64,000 bases of DNA from Prorocentrum cordatum (GCA_963575745.1 CAUYUJ010018713.1:73945-137944), one strand, 5' to 3'; shown: positions 12,387 through 23,399, numbered from the stretch's first letter. Notes: generated from the sequence alone by a model not told the origin. Program-made: numbers and translations.

Positions 12387-13296
12387 CCTACTGCACAGCA
12401 GCACCGACACCTGGCAAGGCCAACCCTCGGCCGCGGATCGGTGCTCCTCCCTGCTGGCGAAGCCAGGAGCTCTCCTGGGCTCAGGATGGGCCTACCAGGA
12501 AGCCGAGAGCACGCGTGGGATTCCCGTACGAGACATTCCCAGGTAGCTCCTTGGAGAGCTAAAAGGGCTTCAGACCAAAAAGCCGGAGCCGCAGGGCAGC
12601 CCTGGAGGTCGCTCCGGCTTCCGTTCAGCATCCCAGGCGCGCCTTGCCAGATGCTGCAGCGTGTCCCGAGAGGCCTTTTGAGCGTTTCCCAATACGCGTG
12701 CCTGGAAGCTCCCCAGAAGGTTCTTCGGAAGCTCTCGGCAGGTCCTTCCAGAGTTTCTCGACAAGCCTCTCCACGTCCTTCGGGCGCCTTGCTATCCGGG
12801 TTTCGGACCCCGCGGGTCTGGAGGCCACTTGATGGATATGCGTGTGGAAGACCACCGTGCTTGGCCACACGAGACCCGAGCGCTGGCAAGACATGTGGCC
12901 ACGTGCGTATCCAAATCTCGCCCAGGCCTGCTTCCTCATATGTATCCAGCATCCTGGTAGAGGTTCGATTGGTTAAGGGCAACATCCCAACAGCCGCGCG
13001 ACGCCCCCCAGTTCACGGCCTGCGCCCCAGGTCGAGCTTCAACCGAACGCGAACCCCCCGGGTGCCCCTTGCCAAATTCTCCCCCCACTTCCCGTCCTCG
13101 CCTCCCTCCCCCTCGCCCTCCGCCAGCCCCCCACCGCCTCTTCCGCCTGGCTGTCCCCCCATCCACAGTCACTCAGTAGGAATGCTACTTACCTCTCCCC
13201 CCTGAAGACGACTGGGGAATTGCCCGCTTCCCTCCGCGCACTGCCTTTGAAGGAGAAGTGATTTCTAGACTTCTCCGCAATGGAGACGAGATTGGG

Positions 13297-13533
13297 CATT
13301 CGACGCTTCTTATCTGGCTTTCGACATCGGGCAGAAGGGGGGCGTCTGGCTCCACGCCTCCGCTTAGTGCGACTGTTTGGAACAATGCTCCCGTGAGGAA
13401 TCAAATGGCGAGCCGTCTACCTACTCGACACAGGCGCCACAACCAGCCAAGATCTACTCTACTCCGTGCCATGGGGGGGAGGGGGTGCGAGAGCCCGCGC
13501 CGATCGGCAAAGCAATGGATAAGACAACGATCA
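13297..13533. mobile_element. TIR-4 element, copy 1
   Basis: Shares TTAGTGCGACTGTTTGGA, CTCGACACAGGCGCCA and GCCCGCGCCGATCGGCAAA with 30743-30975 and 33203-33432. Ends are loosely inverted (GACGCTTCTTATC / GATAAGACAACGATC). No coding capacity. Confidence 0.65.
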
Positions 13534-13892
13534 CCACTCGGAGCGCAATCGTTGTTTCAAGATGGTGTTTTGCCGCTGCAGCATTGGCCTCACTCTAGGA
13601 TCGGCGGTCTGCTCCCGTCGTTCAGCATGGCGCGCTCGCCCCAGCGCGGGCCACGATCTTCTGCACCTGAGCCTCTCCTGCTAGTTGTCGTCCCCCTCCT
13701 TTCCCCGCCTCATCTTTTTCTCCCGCACTCAGCGCGCATGGTAAGGCCGAGTGACGCTCCCAAGGACACCCTTGCATCCTGGACTGCTTGGCCCACCTCG
13801 AGGCAATCCCTGGCTCGATGCGCTTCAACCTGGGCTTCCAAGGGCCTTGCATCCTTACCGCGCGTTCTCATGATACGCGTCGGACGTACCTC

Positions 13893-14053
13893 TTAGTTGG
13901 GCCTGTCCCCCTACAGGCCGATTTTGGACCGAATAAAAAAAATCCCCCCCAAATGCTCCCCCAATACCCCCAAGTACTGAACAAAATAGACCCCCGACTA
14001 TTGTTTGACTGTTTTGGAATATTACTCCGGTAGAGGGACAGGCCCGACTTAAA
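13893..14053. mobile_element. TIR-1 introner-like element, copy D
   Basis: TTAGTTGGGCCTGTCCCC left end, GGACAGGCCCGACTTAAA right end, 161 bp. Flanks CGTACCTC (13885-13892) and TGTACCTC (14054-14061) are 7 of 8 identical. Confidence 0.87.
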
Positions 14054-14090
14054 TGTACCTCCGCTGCCACTGTCGCAGCTTTGGACGCCC

Positions 14091-14455
14091 GAAATGGGTA
14101 CGGTAAAAATGGGTACAATGCCCAACAACAACTGCTGTCCCAAACCAACAGCGGCCGCTGTTGGGCAGGCGGCCTTCTGCCTCAAACGGAGACAGGCCGC
14201 GGCGGCGCGGACAGCGAGTCCCGTTCAAGATGAACAGGAACTGCTGTTGGGCATCGTACTCCAGATTTCGGAATAAAAGGGAGGGGGTCTCAACCCTCCA
14301 AGACAAGCCATTTCAGACCTCCCCCGTGGGAGAACCCTCCCAAACACCGTCCCCAGACCCCCCCCCCAGGCCCTCCAAGATGGCCTGGAAGAGACCCCCC
14401 CCGAAATGAGACCCCCCTCCCTTTATCACGAAATCTGGAGTACCCATTCTATCTG
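14091..14455. mobile_element. TIR-6 element, copy 1, split by a TA-7 insertion
   Basis: Left end GAAATGGGTACGG, core CAGCGGCCGCTGTTGGGC, right part TGCTGTTGGGCATCGTA. It then breaks at 14257 and resumes as CCCATTCTATCTG at 14443-14455, matching CCCATTCTTTCCG in the intact 19618 copy. The break is exactly the 14259-14440 element with TA on both sides. Confidence 0.75.
14259..14440. mobile_element. TA-7 MITE, copy 1 (nested in TIR-6)
   Basis: 182 bp with perfect ends CTCCAGATTTCG / CGAAATCTGGAG, followed inward by AATAAA and GGGAGGGGG. TA lies at 14257-14258 and again at 14441-14442, a Tc1/mariner-type target duplication. No transposase encoded. Confidence 0.88.
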
Positions 14456-14457
14456 TA

Positions 14458-14636
14458 CTCCAGATTTCGTAATAAAGGGAGGGGGGTCTCATTTCGGGGG
14501 GGGTCTCTTCCAGGCTATCTTGGAGGGCCTGGGGGGGTCTGGGGGCGATGTCTTGGAGGGTTCTCCCACGGGGGGGGTCTAAAACTTCTCGTCTGGGAGG
14601 GTTGAGACCCCCTCCCTTTTATTCCGAAATCTGGAG
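14458..14636. mobile_element. TA-7 MITE, copy 2 (opposite orientation)
   Basis: 179 bp, reverse-complement orientation of the 14259 copy, 15 bases away. TA at 14456-14457 and 14637-14638. The two copies make a ~380-bp inverted pair. Confidence 0.88.
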
Positions 14637-14745
14637 TATATTGTGTATTTTTGGGGGTTTCAGTCTTCCCCCCCACTTCCCATACCTTCGCATATTTTCC
14701 TGGGAGTCGACGATCATAATTGTGTCCGTGTGCTTTTCGGGAGCG
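14637..14745 (-). mobile_element. E-5 element, truncated copy
   Basis: CTTCCCCCCCACTTCCCAT, GGGAGTCGACGATC and TGTGTCCGTGTGC match the E-5 interior in minus orientation. The GGGCCCC end is missing where it abuts the TA-7 copy ending at 14636. Confidence 0.65.
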
Positions 14746-14945
14746 CCCAAGGCGGGGGTGTCCAAGAGAAGGGGGGGTGCAAATCGTGACCGGCGGCATG
14801 TGCGCGGCCCAGCGGGGGGGCCAGGGGCGTAACGAAACGAGACGAGGCGCCGTGAAATCTGGGGAGATACCATGGCCCACGCGATGATCTCCCCCCCCCC
14901 CTAGTCATCCCCCCCCCCTCTCTTCCGCCCCCGGGTCTTCTCCCC
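14741..14945. repeat. R-8 dispersed repeat, copy 1
   Basis: GACCGGCGGCATGTGCGCGG, a later GATACCATGGCCC and CTAGTCATCCCCCC recur in order at 59316-59515 over ~200 bases. No open frame is conserved between copies. Confidence 0.65.
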
Positions 14946-15094
14946 CTCCTGAGCAGCTGCGGCCGCCGCCGCCGGTCGCGGGCGGGCCCCGAGGGGCCGC
15001 GGGAGCCTCTCCCCCCCCTCTGGCCCGGCCCGTGGCTCCGCCGCCCGTGGGTCCCCCGCGCGCGGCAGGAGCAGGAGGCCCGCGGGAGGGCGGC

Positions 15095-15287
15095 CAGAGG
15101 CCGAGAGAGCGAGAGAGAGAGAGAGAGAACTATAGATACATCGAGAGAGAGAGAGAGAGAGAGATAGACAACGAACACAAATAAAGGGAGAAAGAGAGAG
15201 AGAGAGAGAGAGAACTATACATCTCTCTCTCTCTATATATATATATCGAGAGAGAGAGAGAGAGAGACAAACAACGAGAAACAAGAG

Positions 15288-15324
<37 letters not shown>

Positions 15325-15372
15325 AACGAAGCAACGCAGCGACATGAGAGAGAGAGAGAGAGAGAGTCATTC
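15095..15372. repeat. (GA)n blocks with a repeated spacer
   Basis: GA runs alternate with spacers such as AACTATAGATACATC and GACAACGAACAC, giving about three imperfect higher-order units. Confidence 0.8.
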
Positions 15373-15844
15373 CGTGGGCAGGCCGCCTCGCACACGAGAG
15401 ACAGTCACTCCCGTGGGCAGGCCGCCCCGCATGGAAGTCCCAGTCGGCCCTTCAGGCCGCGAGCGATTTTCAGCGGGCTTCCTGCTCCAACGCCCCCTTC
15501 ATCCCCTTCGGGGAAGGGCTTGCACCTCTCCCTCCCCCATCCTCCTGGTCAGGAGGGGGGGGTTGTGGCCCATGGGAGCGTCCATGGCGGCCTCTGCGAG
15601 AAAGAGAGAGAGAGAGAAACCGTGCACGCCAAAGGTGCATTGGCAGAGCGGCGAGACAAGAAATGGCGCGGCCGTGAAACCACGGGACGCCGTACAAAAC
15701 ACGACAACCATCCCTGGGTACGGCATGTCGACGACACCTCGCCATGCCACGCCCGCTTACGAACAAGGTCCACAGGGTGGACGACACGGGAGAGCCGCGG
15801 CAGCAGGGGGCAGAGGCGGGAACAGACCACCCGGGGAGTCCAGG

Positions 15845-16040
15845 ACGCGCCCGGGGCCGGGGGGGAGAGGAGAACAAGCGACAGGGAGCAGCCGCCGCGA
15901 CAGAGAGAACAAGCGACAGAGGAGAACAGAGCGACAGGAGAACAAGCGACAGGCCGCAGCGACAGGAGAACAAGCGACTGCCGCAGCGACAGGGAGCGAC
16001 AGAGGAGAACACGCGACAGGAGAACAAGCGACAGAGGAGG
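15845..16040. repeat. minisatellite, GCGACAGGAGAACAA-type unit
   Basis: Short 12-22-bp units GCGACAGGAGAACAA and GCAGCGACAGGGA. Flanking 15376-15845 and 16040-16735 contain no recognisable gene. Confidence 0.7.
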
Positions 16041-16734
16041 GTGAGCGCCTGGTGACAGCCCGACGGACGAGCAGGCAAGAGAGCAGGCAGAGGAGCGACG
16101 CAGGACGGCGGAGGAGGAGAGGGACGACGACACCACCCCGCAGGCGGGCGGGCGGGGAAGCCGGGCACACGCTCGGGCTTTCACAAGTCATCCCTCAGAC
16201 TCAAGATAAAAGCTACGCGACAAGACCCCTTTGCCGAGCAATTCGCCGAAGAGGTGGGGAAAGGGCACAGTACGCAGGGAACATATGGAGGGAAGCCGCA
16301 TCAACGAAGAAGCACACTCGTGCACTGCAGCTGAAAAAGTCTGTTCGCTGTGCGCCACTCTACGCCTGCCGGATCGCTGCTCAACAGAGCGTTCGATTGT
16401 TCTCTGCCGCCGGCCGCGCTGCACGCGAACGCATGTACCTCTGTTTTCCGAGTGTTGCGCGGTCTGCCCCTCCGCTGGGCCATCGCCAGCGCAAGGGCAC
16501 TCGATCTCTTCCCCCCTCGGCGGGCAGTCGCGAGGGCCTCAACGTGTTCGCGCGAGTCGGGCAGGCAACCTTCCCCCTTTCCTTTGATTCGATATGACTG
16601 CGTCAGATCGAAAGAATCGGGGCGGAACGCGCATCTTCGTATCGGGTGCTCGTTTGGCATGCGGGCGATCTGGCCCAGCAGGAATAACTGCTGGAACCCG
16701 CGTTTACGACAGTGTTGGGCATTTCCTCCAAGAT

Positions 16735-16828
16735 GGCCCCCGAAGCTCACAAGAGTGCCCCAAGAGGGCCCCAAAAGGTGCCCAAGAGGCCCCCCAAAGG
16801 CCCCCAAGAGGTCCGCAAAAGGCTCCCG

Positions 16829-16871
<43 letters not shown>

Positions 16872-17129
16872 CAAAAAAAAGAGAGAGAGAGCGAGAGAGA
16901 GAGAGAGAGAAACAAAAAACAATAACCCTGAGGCCCCCCAAGACGCTCCAAGAGGCCTCCGAGGCCGCCAATAGGCCACCCAATATGCATCAAGGGCACT
17001 CCAAGAAACTCTCAAGAGACATCCGCAGAAACTCCGAGAGGCATCCAAGAGGCCTCTGGCCTTCTACTCGCCCTCCCCCTCCTCCTCCTCCTCCTCCTCC
17101 TCCTCCTCCTCCTCCTCCTCCTCCTCCTA
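16735..17129. repeat. CCCAAGAGG-type degenerate repeat, (GA)n at 16826-16915, (CCT)n at 17083-17129
   Basis: Loosely repeated CCCCAAGAGGGCCCC-like 11-15-mers surround a GA microsatellite and end in a pure CCT run. The same 11-15-mer theme recurs at 27260-27480, 39540-40400, 50040-50270 and 52435-53330. Confidence 0.6.
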
Positions 17130-18670
17130 GGAGCCAGAAAAAACACACACACACAAAGGAATTTCACACAAAGGGTTTTGTCACCACCAACGGTACAACG
17201 CATGTGCACACATGCGACTGGACCCCCAGCGATCCGAACCAGGGTTGATGCACGGCCGCGCTCGAAGATGCAGTTTACATGTATGGTGTGGCAAAGCTGT
17301 CGGCGGCGACAAGATCCCAATATCCGCTACCAACAAACATTCCATGGTGGTTTGGCACAGCCAAACCACCGTGCAACGTCACTTTGTTCATCCGTTGACA
17401 ACAGCACGCGTCGCGGCAGCAGAACGCAGTAGCGCGCGCGGGCATGCAGGGCAGGCGATGCGGGTGGCCAGCTGCCAGCGCGATTTCGGCAGAAGAGCCG
17501 AAATCCAAGCAGGATCGTTTTGGGCGTGGTATCCGGCGCAGCTGCATCAAACCAGGCACCGCGGCCTTGCGATTGTGGCGCCAGGCCCCGTGCGCTCCTC
17601 GAGGCGGCAAAGCAAGCTCTACACAAAAGAATCGCGCGTGCTCTTGTGGGGGCGGCGAAAACGATCGTACACAAACAAAATTCCTTTGTGTGCCCCCCGG
17701 GTTGGTAGTGTAACCAGACCGTACACACAGGAATTACACGAGACTTCGTGGCACACAAAGGAATTACAGCAACGCCCTTTGGGTTGCGCTCATTCGCGCG
17801 CGGTGACAGCTCCGAGCTGGAAAAGAAAGGAGGGCAGGACACGGCAAAGCAGAGGAAGAGGAAAAAGAAGAGGAGGGCGAGAAAGAAGCGAAGGAATTAA
17901 CGGAAGGAAGCCAGGATGCGCGCAAGCGAAGCTAACACTGCGCGCCGAAACAATTGTTCGTTCGTTCGGTTGGCCGTGCGGCAGATGAATAGAAAAATAA
18001 TTGTTTGCTGCCTATCGAAAAGGGCTTCTTGGGAATGAGACTCGCGCTCTCTTCCCAAGCCCCTTTCCCACACCCCGTTGCGAGCGCGCGACGATTTGTT
18101 CCGGCCCGCGGGCAGAGGACTGCCAGTTGCTGGTGCGCGGCCTTTCCACCCGTCACACGTTCCGAACGCATGCGACCAACTAAACGCACTTGCCACGCAA
18201 ACCGCCAGCTCCAAAGACCGACGCCACACCGATCCCCGCATCCGTGCCAGGCACCCTCTCAACGACGCCCCCTTCCGGCGTAAAACCTTATGTGTTTTTT
18301 CCTGTTCTGATCCTCCTCCTCCTATTCATCATCTGCCTGTCCCTCCTCTCCCTCCTCCCGCCTCCCCCTCCTCATTCTTACGCTATGCCGGCCTTAGCTG
18401 CAAGCTGTGGCGTTTTGAAGCTGGAGGAAAATGCAAATGAAATAATCCGACTTGACGCAAAACGTACCTGGCGGGCGCCGCGAGGCTGGCTGGAAAATAA
18501 AATGTGCGGAAAACATATGGTAGGCCAGCACGTACCATAGCGCACGATCCCCCCCACATTACCTCGGAGCCCCTTTAAGATTCAATGGTACGAGCTGCCT
18601 CAAGCCACTGGTCAGCAGCTGGTGCTGGCACCATTCGGGCCGGGCGAAAGGGGGGGAAAGCAAAGGGCGG
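17130..18670. other. intergenic, no gene recognised
   Basis: Mixed sequence with scattered CACACAAAGGAATT motifs in both orientations (17151, 17680, 17750) that may be remnants of a short element. No coding domain was recognised on either strand. Confidence 0.35.
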
Positions 18671-18673
18671 GTT

Positions 18674-18702
18674 TGAAAATCAGCTCACGTAGCTGATTTT
18701 CA
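18674..18702. other. perfect short hairpin
   Basis: TGAAAATCAGCT and its exact reverse complement around a CACGT loop. There is no poly-T or adjacent gene that would make it a terminator. Confidence 0.6.
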
Positions 18703-18959
18703 CAGCGCTTCCCGGCGCCGGGAGGCGCCCACGTGTCGAGGAATGGGCCCGGCGGCGGGGCCGAAACCGGCTGCATGCCGCAGATTTCGGGCCCCCCCTT
18801 TCCCCATCCCCCCCTTCCGTTCGGCCCGAACTGTGCAGAAAAGGCGCGAGTGATGCGACCTGCTATGGTCTCCTCCGATCGTAAGGAGCCGTCTGCTCGA
18901 CCCGGGGCCGGGCCGAGAGGCTGCGGGCAGGACGGTGGCGCAGCTCCTCCGCCTCCCCT

Positions 18960-19195
18960 CTCCGCGCCTCCCCGCCCCGAGCTCCCCCCGGAGCCCAGGC
19001 CCCCTCGACGAAAAGTGCAGCGGGGGCCGCTCCGCAGGAAGCCCAGCCCAGAGGCCCCAGGACGCCCCCCGATGTGTGGCGTGGGAGCGCCGCGCCGCCC
19101 ATGGCACAACCATCGAAACCCAGGAAGCCCGGGGCACCCTGGAGGCAAGCAGGGCGTTCCTTGGCATGCGCCCCCACTGTACAGGTATAAGCTGC
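18960..19195. repeat. R-9 dispersed repeat, copy 1
   Basis: ATCGAAACCCAGGAAGCCC, CCTGGAGGCAAGCAGGG and GTTCCTTGGCA recur at 34840-35045, with weaker similarity upstream (GCAGGAAGCCCAGCC). Confidence 0.7.
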
Positions 19196-19617
19196 CGCTG
19201 CGCTCAAGGTGCCCCAGAACGTGGCGTCCGCCGCCAAAAAGTAAGGAGCAGTCTATTATCCTTAGGACTGGTCAGCACTGCTGGTAAACTGTGGCTAGCT
19301 CCGCCTGGGTACATGGAGTCTGGAGGTTGAGAAGCCTGCGGTGCTATTCGCGGTGTGCTGCTATCGTGACAGTCCTATTGGGTGTGCGCGGCGATGTGAA
19401 ATGACCCAGGCTGGAGTCGTAGGAAAGTGCAGGCGCGGCGGTTCTTGGGTCGCCGCCGCCGCCCAGGGTTCTACGGTCCACCCCAGACCTCCTGGGACCC
19501 AGGGCCCCCGCGCTCGTTGACAGTTCTTTTCGGGTTGCGCACGAGCCCGTAGCATTAATGGAAAAAGGGCCGCCTTGGTAGGCTGCCCAGATTGGCCGGC
19601 CTGCCTTTTGGACGCCC

Positions 19618-19809
19618 GAAATGGGTACGGAAAGAATTGGTACAATGCCCAACAACAAATGTTGTCCCGAACCAAAAGCGGCCGCTGTTGGGCCGGCGGC
19701 CTTCTGTCTCGAACGGACACAGGCCGCGGCGGCGTGGACAGCGAGCCCTGTTCAAAGTGAGCAAGAACTGCTTTTGAGCATCGTACCCATTCTTTCCGTG
19801 CCCATCTCG
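19618..19809. mobile_element. TIR-6 element, copy 2 (intact)
   Basis: CGAAATGGGTACGGAAAG left end pairs over ~40 bases with CTTTCCGTGCCCATCTCG at the right end; interior CAAAAGCGGCCGCTGTTGGG. Immediately outside are 29-bp direct repeats at 19577-19605 and 19822-19850 (TGCCCAxATTGGCCGGCCTG core). Confidence 0.75.
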
Positions 19810-19964
19810 CTCGTGCAAATTGGTAGACTGCCCATATTGGCCGGCCTGTCTGATGCGCCGTGCAGTCGCGGAACGTGTGCGTCAAGGCTGGGCCGTGGGG
19901 CCGCCCCGTCTAGCGACTGGGGGCTCGCCCTGCCCAGTGGGCCAGGGGTCCAAAAGTGAGGTCC

Positions 19965-20090
19965 TCCTCCACCTCCTCCTCCTCCACCTCCTCCTCCTCC
20001 ACCTTCTCCTCCTCCATCTCCTCCTCCTCCTCCTCCTCCCTCCTCCTCCTCCTCCACCTCCTCCTCCTCCACCTCCTCCTCCTCCTCCGC
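19965..20090. repeat. CCT/CTC microsatellite
   Basis: CTCCTC units with CAC and CAT interruptions. It directly abuts the 5' limit of recognisable reverse-transcriptase sequence. Confidence 0.85.
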
Positions 20091-20100
20091 GATCCGGAGC

Positions 20101-20767
20101 TTTCCTGCCAGGACTGCGCTGGGGCAGCTTCGCCTGGCGCCTTGCAGTCTGCAGTTCTTGAGCGACCAGGCCTTGGCCGCAGTCGCCGCTTTGTTTATGC
20201 AGTGCGAGTTGCTTTTAATGTGGCCGTCGGCGCGGGTGGCCACTGAGCTTGTGAGGCTGCCGAAGCCCGATAAGCCAGGTGAGCACCGCCTGATCGCGCT
20301 CCTGAATACTCTCATTCGGGTGTGGGGGCGAGTGAGGCGGGGGCTGTCGGTGGGATGGGGAAACGGGCATCGCAGCGACCTCCTGTGGGGAGCAGGCGTG
20401 GGTCGCAGCAGCGTGGATTGTGCTTTTTCCCACAACCTCGAAGCGGAGATTGCTAGGAATACACGTTTGCATTGTGTCTCGGTCCTTTTGGATATGATCA
20501 AATGCTACGAAATGATCATTCTCCAGGTCCTGCTTGCCGAGGCTGCTGCGGTAGGATTCCCTTTGCGTTTAGCGTGGATGCTGTGTTGTCTGTACCAGCA
20601 GCCTCGGCAAATTTCAACTAGGTGCTCTTTAAACTTGCCTTTCTTCTCGTGGCAAGGAGTACTTGCCGGCTGCTGTCATGCGACGACGCTTCTGCAGGTG
20701 ATCATGCTTAGGCCTCTGAATAAGCTCAAGAAGGAATTCGAGTTCATTCATAATTCCGCGAGGTCTC
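20101..20767 (+). pseudogene. reverse transcriptase fragment (motifs 1 to B)
   Basis: Frame 1, open upstream into the CCT tract; the ORF listed from TTG at 20158 is arbitrary. Counting from 20158: VRLPKPDKPGEHRLIALL at residues 32-49 is the PK-D..RPI-type block that begins non-LTR RTs. LLDMIKCYE at 110-118 fits motif A, with the catalytic Asp at 112. WQGVLAGCCHATTLLQ at 165-180 is motif B. The frame then leaves RT-like sequence before motif C, which continues in frame 2. It would have copied element RNA into DNA; this copy is broken. Confidence 0.85.
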
Positions 20768-21551
20768 ATGGACGACGTCTCGCTCAAGTGGGTTGGCGCG
20801 GACCCGCGGCAGGCATCGAGTATCTTCTCTGCTGTGCAGGCTTTTACTAGGTTTGTTAGGCCATTGGGGTTCATTTTGCACGTTGGCAAGTCAGGATACC
20901 TAGCCACTTCTAGGGAGGCGTCGCGGGCCTTGAAGAAAGTGGCTATGCTGACCAGGCTGAAGCGTTTCAAACATGCCCGAAACCTCGGCCACGACACCTT
21001 CGGAGGAGGCGTGGCGCACAGAGCTCTAGAGAGGAAGAGACTCCGGGGGATTTGGGGTCGTCGGGGCCGCCTGCGGGCTTTGAGGAGGGTTGGGGGTGTT
21101 AAGGTTAGAGCTCTGTGGCGTACTGGGCTCATGCCCGCTGGCAGCCATGGCGCCGGCGTTGTAGGTGTAACGGATACTACCCTCAATTCTCTTCGGTCCT
21201 ACGCTGGGGAGCTGGCGGGGGCGAAGGGCGGCCTCTCCTCATTGACGGCCTTCCTTGCCACCCAGAAGGATCAGTTTTACGATCCGATTTTAGATGCCAC
21301 ATGTCCGCTTGTAGGGCGATATTGTGCGTGCGTCTGGGATGGCCTCACGCAGCCCAGTCTTCTTTTTAAAGCTTGGTCCGCTATCAACTATCAAAGAAAA
21401 AGCGAACAAGTCGGCGAGCTGGAAGATTTGTTTCGGACCCATTTCGGCAATTTTACTGTCTCTTCGCCGGGTCGGGTGGGACATGGCGTCGCCCCACGTA
21501 TTGCTTTCGGACACCGGCGAAGCTATCTCTTTGTATCAGACGTCTCCCAGC
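20768..21551 (+). pseudogene. reverse transcriptase motif C and thumb/connector fragment
   Basis: Frame 2. The first residues, LMDDVSLKWVG (Leu from the preceding codon), are motif C with both catalytic aspartates present in place of the usual F/YxDD. PLGFILHVGKSGYLA follows, typical of the region after motif C (motif D/E zone). The remainder is connector sequence of low identity. The frame stays open to 21694, but element-like sequence moves to frame 3 from about 21555. Confidence 0.8.
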
Positions 21552-21554
21552 TAG

Positions 21555-23120
21555 GTCCGTGGACTACTCAGGGAGGGCATTGCGCGATGGCAGTGGCGCC
21601 GTGTACTCTGCCATCTCCCCGAGGCCACGGGCTCCGAGGTGGTCTGGGGCAGGGCCGCGCGAATTGGGCTGCTTGCTCAGCCGCCAGGGGCTAGGCAAGG
21701 ATCCGTCCGTGCACTATGGTCTGGAGCCCTCTGGCCGCCGGCGCGTAAATTTGACGCGGGTCTGGCGCCTTCGGCTACATGTTCTTTCTGCCCGTGTGAG
21801 CGTGGCACGATGGGGCATCAGCTGTATGACTGTTCGGCGGCATTCGAATCTGACGAAGACTTGGACCCTAGTGCGGGCTTCCCGGAAGATATCTGGACGC
21901 ACCGCATGGCCGTGAGAGCCGAAACGGGGGATTGGGACGAGTTTGGGGCTATCTATGGCCTGCCGTCTATCCCTATTGACATCCCTCTCTCTCCTCCCTT
22001 TCCTCCTATCTGCACGTGGGGTGATTCCGACGGCGAGTGGGGGCGCGTGCTCTTCACCGACGCTTCGGGCCAATTCAGCAGTGTCCCAGAGGCCACCCGA
22101 TGTGGTTGGAGTGTTGTTGACTTGTCGGAGGAAGGGTGGCCTCTGAGAGCCAGATTTGGGGCCCTGCCAGGTCGGTTTCAGACCGTCCCGCGCGGAGAGA
22201 GGTGGGCGGGCCTCGAAGCTGTGCGTATAGCGCCGGCTCCCGTCCATATTATCAGCGACCACCTGTCGTTTGTCAGGGAAGGTACTTCTTTGGACCCTTC
22301 CCTCGGACAGGGTTTGTCGCCCCATGCTTCTATTTGGCGGAAGTTTTTCAATTTGGGGCTGGGGGAGCAGGAGCGCCCGAGCTTCGAGTGGACCCCTGCC
22401 CACCGTACTCTGGACCAGCTGATCGCTGACCGGGCTCCGCATTCCGAGATTTGGAGATTCCTGGGGAACGCTTGGGCCGACTTCTTTGCCAAGCTGGGAG
22501 CCCAGGAGTATGAGGTGGCGAAGGTTGCGGTAGCCTCCTTGGAAGCCACCATCTCCAACACGAAGCTCTCATGTGATTTTTTAGGCCGGGCCGTACAAAT
22601 GATCTGTGCTCGGCCTGAGGTCTCCGCTCCGTGCGGGGACCGACCAGCTCCGAGCGCTCCAGCAGCGCCCGTGGTCCCAGCGTTGGTAGTGATTGCGCAC
22701 GACCCTGTGGCTATGGGTCGGGCAGGCCATGTGCAGTGCCGCAGGTGCCTAGCTATAGCTCGCACCAGCGCGTCCAAGAAATGCCTTTTGAAGCCTGGCG
22801 CAATTTGTTCGCCCTCCCCCATGCTTGCCCAGCTTGCCGAAGCTGTCGAGCGCATGGGGTGGAGAGACAAGGAGGAGGAGGAGCGTTGTCGTCTCGAAGG
22901 GGTGGCGGCGGAGGTGGACGGTCACAAAGTATTTGTTTCTGGTCCTTTCTTCTACTGCCGCCGATGCGGTGCCCGTGCGGCGGTCGGTTCGGCGAAGTCG
23001 GATGCCCTCTCCTCTGGTTGTCCCGACAACCCGCCCAATGCCGCTCGGCGCAAGGCCCGCGACAATCTCGCGGACGGCAGGGATCCGGTCTCCGGAGTCC
23101 CCTTTTCCAGGGCATTTTAA
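21555..23120 (+). pseudogene. RNase H domain and C-terminal zinc modules of the retrotransposon
   Basis: Frame 3. Element-like sequence begins RGLLREGIARWQWRRVL at about 21558, upstream of the Met at 21639. Counting from 21639: a Cys/His cluster CSFC...GHQLYDC at 48-65 is a zinc knuckle. RNase H follows: VLFTDASG (Asp141), GERWAGLEA (Glu187), IISDHLSF (Asp207), EWTPAHRT (His255) and GNAWADFF (Asp281), so the D-E-D-D set is complete. Two later CxxC modules (CRRCLA..., then YCRRCG...GCPDNP) resemble C-terminal modules of dinoflagellate retroelement proteins. It stops at TAA, 23118-23120. This part is uninterrupted for about 520 codons. Confidence 0.85.
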
Positions 23121-23239
23121 CTCGTTGAGTTTTTATTGTGTGTCGCGTGACGTTTGACGTCTTTACTCGCACGCGGCCGTCCATGTCTTTGTTGCAGGCA
23201 TGCTCTCGGCTTGCTGATTGCACGTCCTCGGCCATGCTC

Positions 23240-23378
23240 CCATGCTCCTCCTTCTCCTCCTCCTCCTCCTCCTCCTCCTCCTCCTACTCCTCCTCCTCCT
23301 CCTCCTCCTCCCGTCTCCTCCTCCTCCTCCTCCTCCTCCTCTTCCTCCTCCTCCTCCTCCTCCTCCTCCTCCTCCCTG
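23240..23378. repeat. CCT microsatellite
   Basis: CCT triplets with TAC, CGT and TTC interruptions, just downstream of the retrotransposon 3' end. Confidence 0.85.
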
Positions 23379-23399
23379 CCAGAGGCCACCAGGACCAGT

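Larger units (their letters stand above)
20091..23120 (+). mobile_element. 5'-truncated non-LTR (LINE-like) retrotransposon with RNase H
   Basis: Domain order on the plus strand is reverse transcriptase fingers/palm, motif C, connector with a zinc-knuckle-like cluster, RNase H, then two C-terminal CxxC modules. No endonuclease domain precedes it: the recognisable sequence starts at a CCT microsatellite. At least two +1 frame changes (near 20730-20767 and just before 21555) mean this copy cannot make one polyprotein. No LTRs were seen, and no target-site duplication was identified. The order (RT, then RNase H, then zinc modules) matches dinoflagellate non-LTR elements. Confidence 0.85.
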
